A stretch of 32,377 nt of DNA. Source: Leptospira biflexa (GTDB lineage Bacteria; Spirochaetota; DYNZ01). The translations under genes and the position numbers were made by a program. Within the stretch, counting starts at the first letter, position 1, and every line of letters starts with the position of its first letter. Below are positions 31,118 to 32,377 of the stretch, one piece after another. The stretch is from positions 1-32,377 of the forward strand of contig DYNZ01000028.1 in NCBI GenBank assembly GCA_020720805.1, read 5' to 3'. The notes under the pieces are model-generated. The model worked only from the letters and a program-made list of their open reading frames with translations, did no database searches and had not been told where the DNA came from.

Positions 31118-32203
31118 TCAGGAAATCGTAAGACCCTGTGGATTTTCCAGAAAATGGCATAGCAGCATCCACGTGTTATAGAGGTCGTTGAGATCGAGGA
31201 TAGAGACTGGGGAGTGAATATAGCGACAGGGTACGGAGAGCACAGCAGTCGGAATACCCTGAAGAGCGTTATAGATCTCTCCTGCGTTTGTACCTCCATA
31301 AGTTGGCTTTTTAAACTGAAAAGGAATTTTTTCCTGCTCAGCATAATGAATAAGGCGCCTATTCATAGCCGGATGAGCAATAAAGGTTTTATCAACCAGG
31401 GTAAGGGCAGGGCCTTGTCCCAGGACGGCCGGCGATTCTTGGTCGCTGGTTCCTGGTACATCCCCTGCAGTTGTTGCCTCAACAACAATTGCATAATCCG
31501 GTTGGATTGTTCTAGCTGCGGCTCCAGCGCCTTTTAAGCCTACCTCCTCCTGCACTGAAAAGGAAAAGACCAGGTTTTCTCGGAGCTTCTTTCTGTTTTC
31601 CGGCAAGGAAAAGTGGTCGATCAAATGGAGCAGGATGTTCACTCCAGCCCTGTCATCCAGGGCTTTTGCTCTGATCCGCTTATTTGCCATCTCGAGAAAA
31701 GGGGCGTATGGGGCTCCGGTACATCCTATTTTTAGACCTGCCTCCTCAGCCTGATGCCTGGATTGAAAGCCAAAATCGATATACATCTCCTTTAGTTTGA
31801 CCGCTTTGGAGCTCTCTTCAGGGGTAATGAGGTGCGGGGGTTTGCTTCCGATGCATCCCTCCACGATCTGGTTATTTTGGGAGAGGAGTTTAACGCTTAA
31901 GCCTGAAAAGATTCTACTATCCCATCCCCCCATCGTTGCGAAATAGGCGAAACCGGCCGCATCAATATGGTTGATGATAAGACCAACCTCGTCCATATGG
32001 GCATCCACCATGATCCTAGGGGCGTTCGTATTCCCTCCTAAAGGAGATTGAATCGATGCGAACAGGGAGCCCATCGGATTTTGCCAGATCCGATCCACTT
32101 TGTTTTGTATGTAATCCTGTACAAAGGCTCGGACTGGCTCTTCATGACCGCTCACAGCGATGAACTCTGACAGCTTCTGCTGTATGGAAATAAATGATTG
32201 CAT
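31118..32203 (-). CDS. M42-family metallo-aminopeptidase (glutamyl/tetrahedral type)
   Basis: This 361-residue cytosolic enzyme forms large tetrahedral di-zinc aminopeptidases in known members and trims peptides. The ligands are in place: H69 (VDAHMDEVG), D183/184 (KALDDRAG), catalytic E219 with E220 (SVQEEVGLKGAG), E242 (VVEATTAGD) and H330 (YIHSPVS). The inserted PDZ-like dimerisation domain spans about residues 80-175. ATG 32203 has GGAGGA 7 bases upstream and is preferred over the open frame extending to 32332. It converges with the PilZ gene; the ends abut. Confidence 0.93.
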   Translation of the reverse strand: MQSFISIQQKLSEFIAVSGHEEPVRAFVQDYIQNKVDRIWQNPMGSLFASIQSPLGGNTNAPRIMVDAHMDEVGLIINHIDAAGFAYFATMGGWDSRIFSGLSVKLLSQNNQIVEGCIGSKPPHLITPEESSKAVKLKEMYIDFGFQSRHQAEEAGLKIGCTGAPYAPFLEMANKRIRAKALDDRAGVNILLHLIDHFSLPENRKKLRENLVFSFSVQEEVGLKGAGAAARTIQPDYAIVVEATTAGDVPGTSDQESPAVLGQGPALTLVDKTFIAHPAMNRRLIHYAEQEKIPFQFKKPTYGGTNAGEIYNALQGIPTAVLSVPCRYIHSPVSILDLNDLYNTWMLLCHFLENPQGLTIS

Positions 32204-32228
32204 ATATCGATCCTCCTGGGGAACCATG

Positions 32229-32257
32229 ATTATACCGTTTGCAATGGACTTTGTACC
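32229..32257 (-). promoter_or_regulatory. Promoter of the M42 aminopeptidase gene
   Basis: On the minus strand a perfect TATAAT lies at 32229-32234. At 17-base spacing the -35 is GGTACA (32252-32257), weak but with the ACA half. Transcription would start around 32222, leaving a leader of about 20 bases that carries the GGAGGA ribosome site. Confidence 0.5.
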
Positions 32258-32268
32258 AAAAGGACGTT

Positions 32269-32293
32269 GGTAATACCACGACCTGGCATTACC
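32269..32293 (-). repeat. Inverted repeat upstream of the M42 promoter
   Basis: On the minus strand GGTAATGCC pairs with GGTATTACC (9 bp including one G-U) around a 7-base loop. It lies upstream of the -10/-35 region, so it could be an operator or the end of a transcript entering from the right. The flanking sequence to the window edge is visibly richer in G+C than the rest. Confidence 0.4.
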
Positions 32294-32377
32294 CGACGCA
32301 AGGCAACGCCATGCAGTCAGGGTATCCTGCAACTGTCAATGCGACGTCCACGGATGCACGAGTGTCGCGGGTGACAG

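Noticed and set aside
32281-32330. Resemblance to a c-di-GMP (GEMM) riboswitch around GACGCAAGGC
   Set aside because: Only the short GACGCAA piece fits; the upstream GCACAGGGCAAACC and the receptor strand are missing.

Overview
This window is an ordinary-looking stretch of chromosome from a flagellated, double-membraned bacterium, most likely a spirochaete. It could be a relative of Leptospira, but I cannot fix the genus. The reasons are an flgN-flgK-flgL-fliW-csrA flagellar block followed by spoVG, a chemotaxis phosphatase CheX, a complete mreBCD-mrdA-rodA rod-shape operon, cyclic-nucleotide and c-di-GMP binding proteins, and an A+T-leaning base composition with many ATGA-type gene overlaps. 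I see no phage genes, transposases, CRISPR arrays or rRNA.

Layout. 1-5083 (+): the 3' end of an unidentified gene, then the flagellar hook-filament junction genes and their chaperone, the FliW/CsrA flagellin-control pair (1-nt overlap), and spoVG with its own sigma70-type promoter. 5107-11648 (-): a tight five-gene operon, read from right to left: a stand-alone E2-type acyltransferase, an AMP-forming acyl ligase, an RND/MMPL exporter, a START-like protein and a bile-acid/sodium-symporter-family carrier. 11760-13692 (+): a LysM protein with a decayed M23 domain, then an amidohydrolase. 13693-13983: a gap with a promoter-like site and a convincing intrinsic terminator, which together may define a small RNA. 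13984-15486 (+): two cyclic-nucleotide-binding-domain genes. 15577-15650: tRNA-Arg(UCU). 15686-16999 (-): a GPH-family MFS transporter. 17029-20128 (+): a lipid-kinase-like gene and two ATGA-coupled envelope proteins of unknown function. 20140-21878 (-): CheX and a SurA/PpiD-like anchored chaperone. 22210-23930 (+): two unknown membrane-anchored proteins. 24165-31117 (+): mreB, mreC, mreD, mrdA, rodA, then a divergent CheW-like protein and a PilZ protein. 31118-32203 (-): an M42 aminopeptidase.

How the genes work together. Three modules stand out. The first is flagellar assembly with post-transcriptional control: the csrA Shine-Dalgarno lies in a potential stem with GGA motifs in and next to its loop. 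The second is the minus-strand operon, which combines acyl activation, acyl transfer, a lipid-binding protein and an RND exporter. This echoes the FadD/PapA/MmpL logic of mycobacterial lipid export, although the product cannot be read from sequence. The third is a cell-elongation operon that ends with a CheW-like and a c-di-GMP-binding PilZ protein, which suggests signalling input to wall growth or polarity. These functional links are inference; the domain calls rest on motifs visible in the translations.
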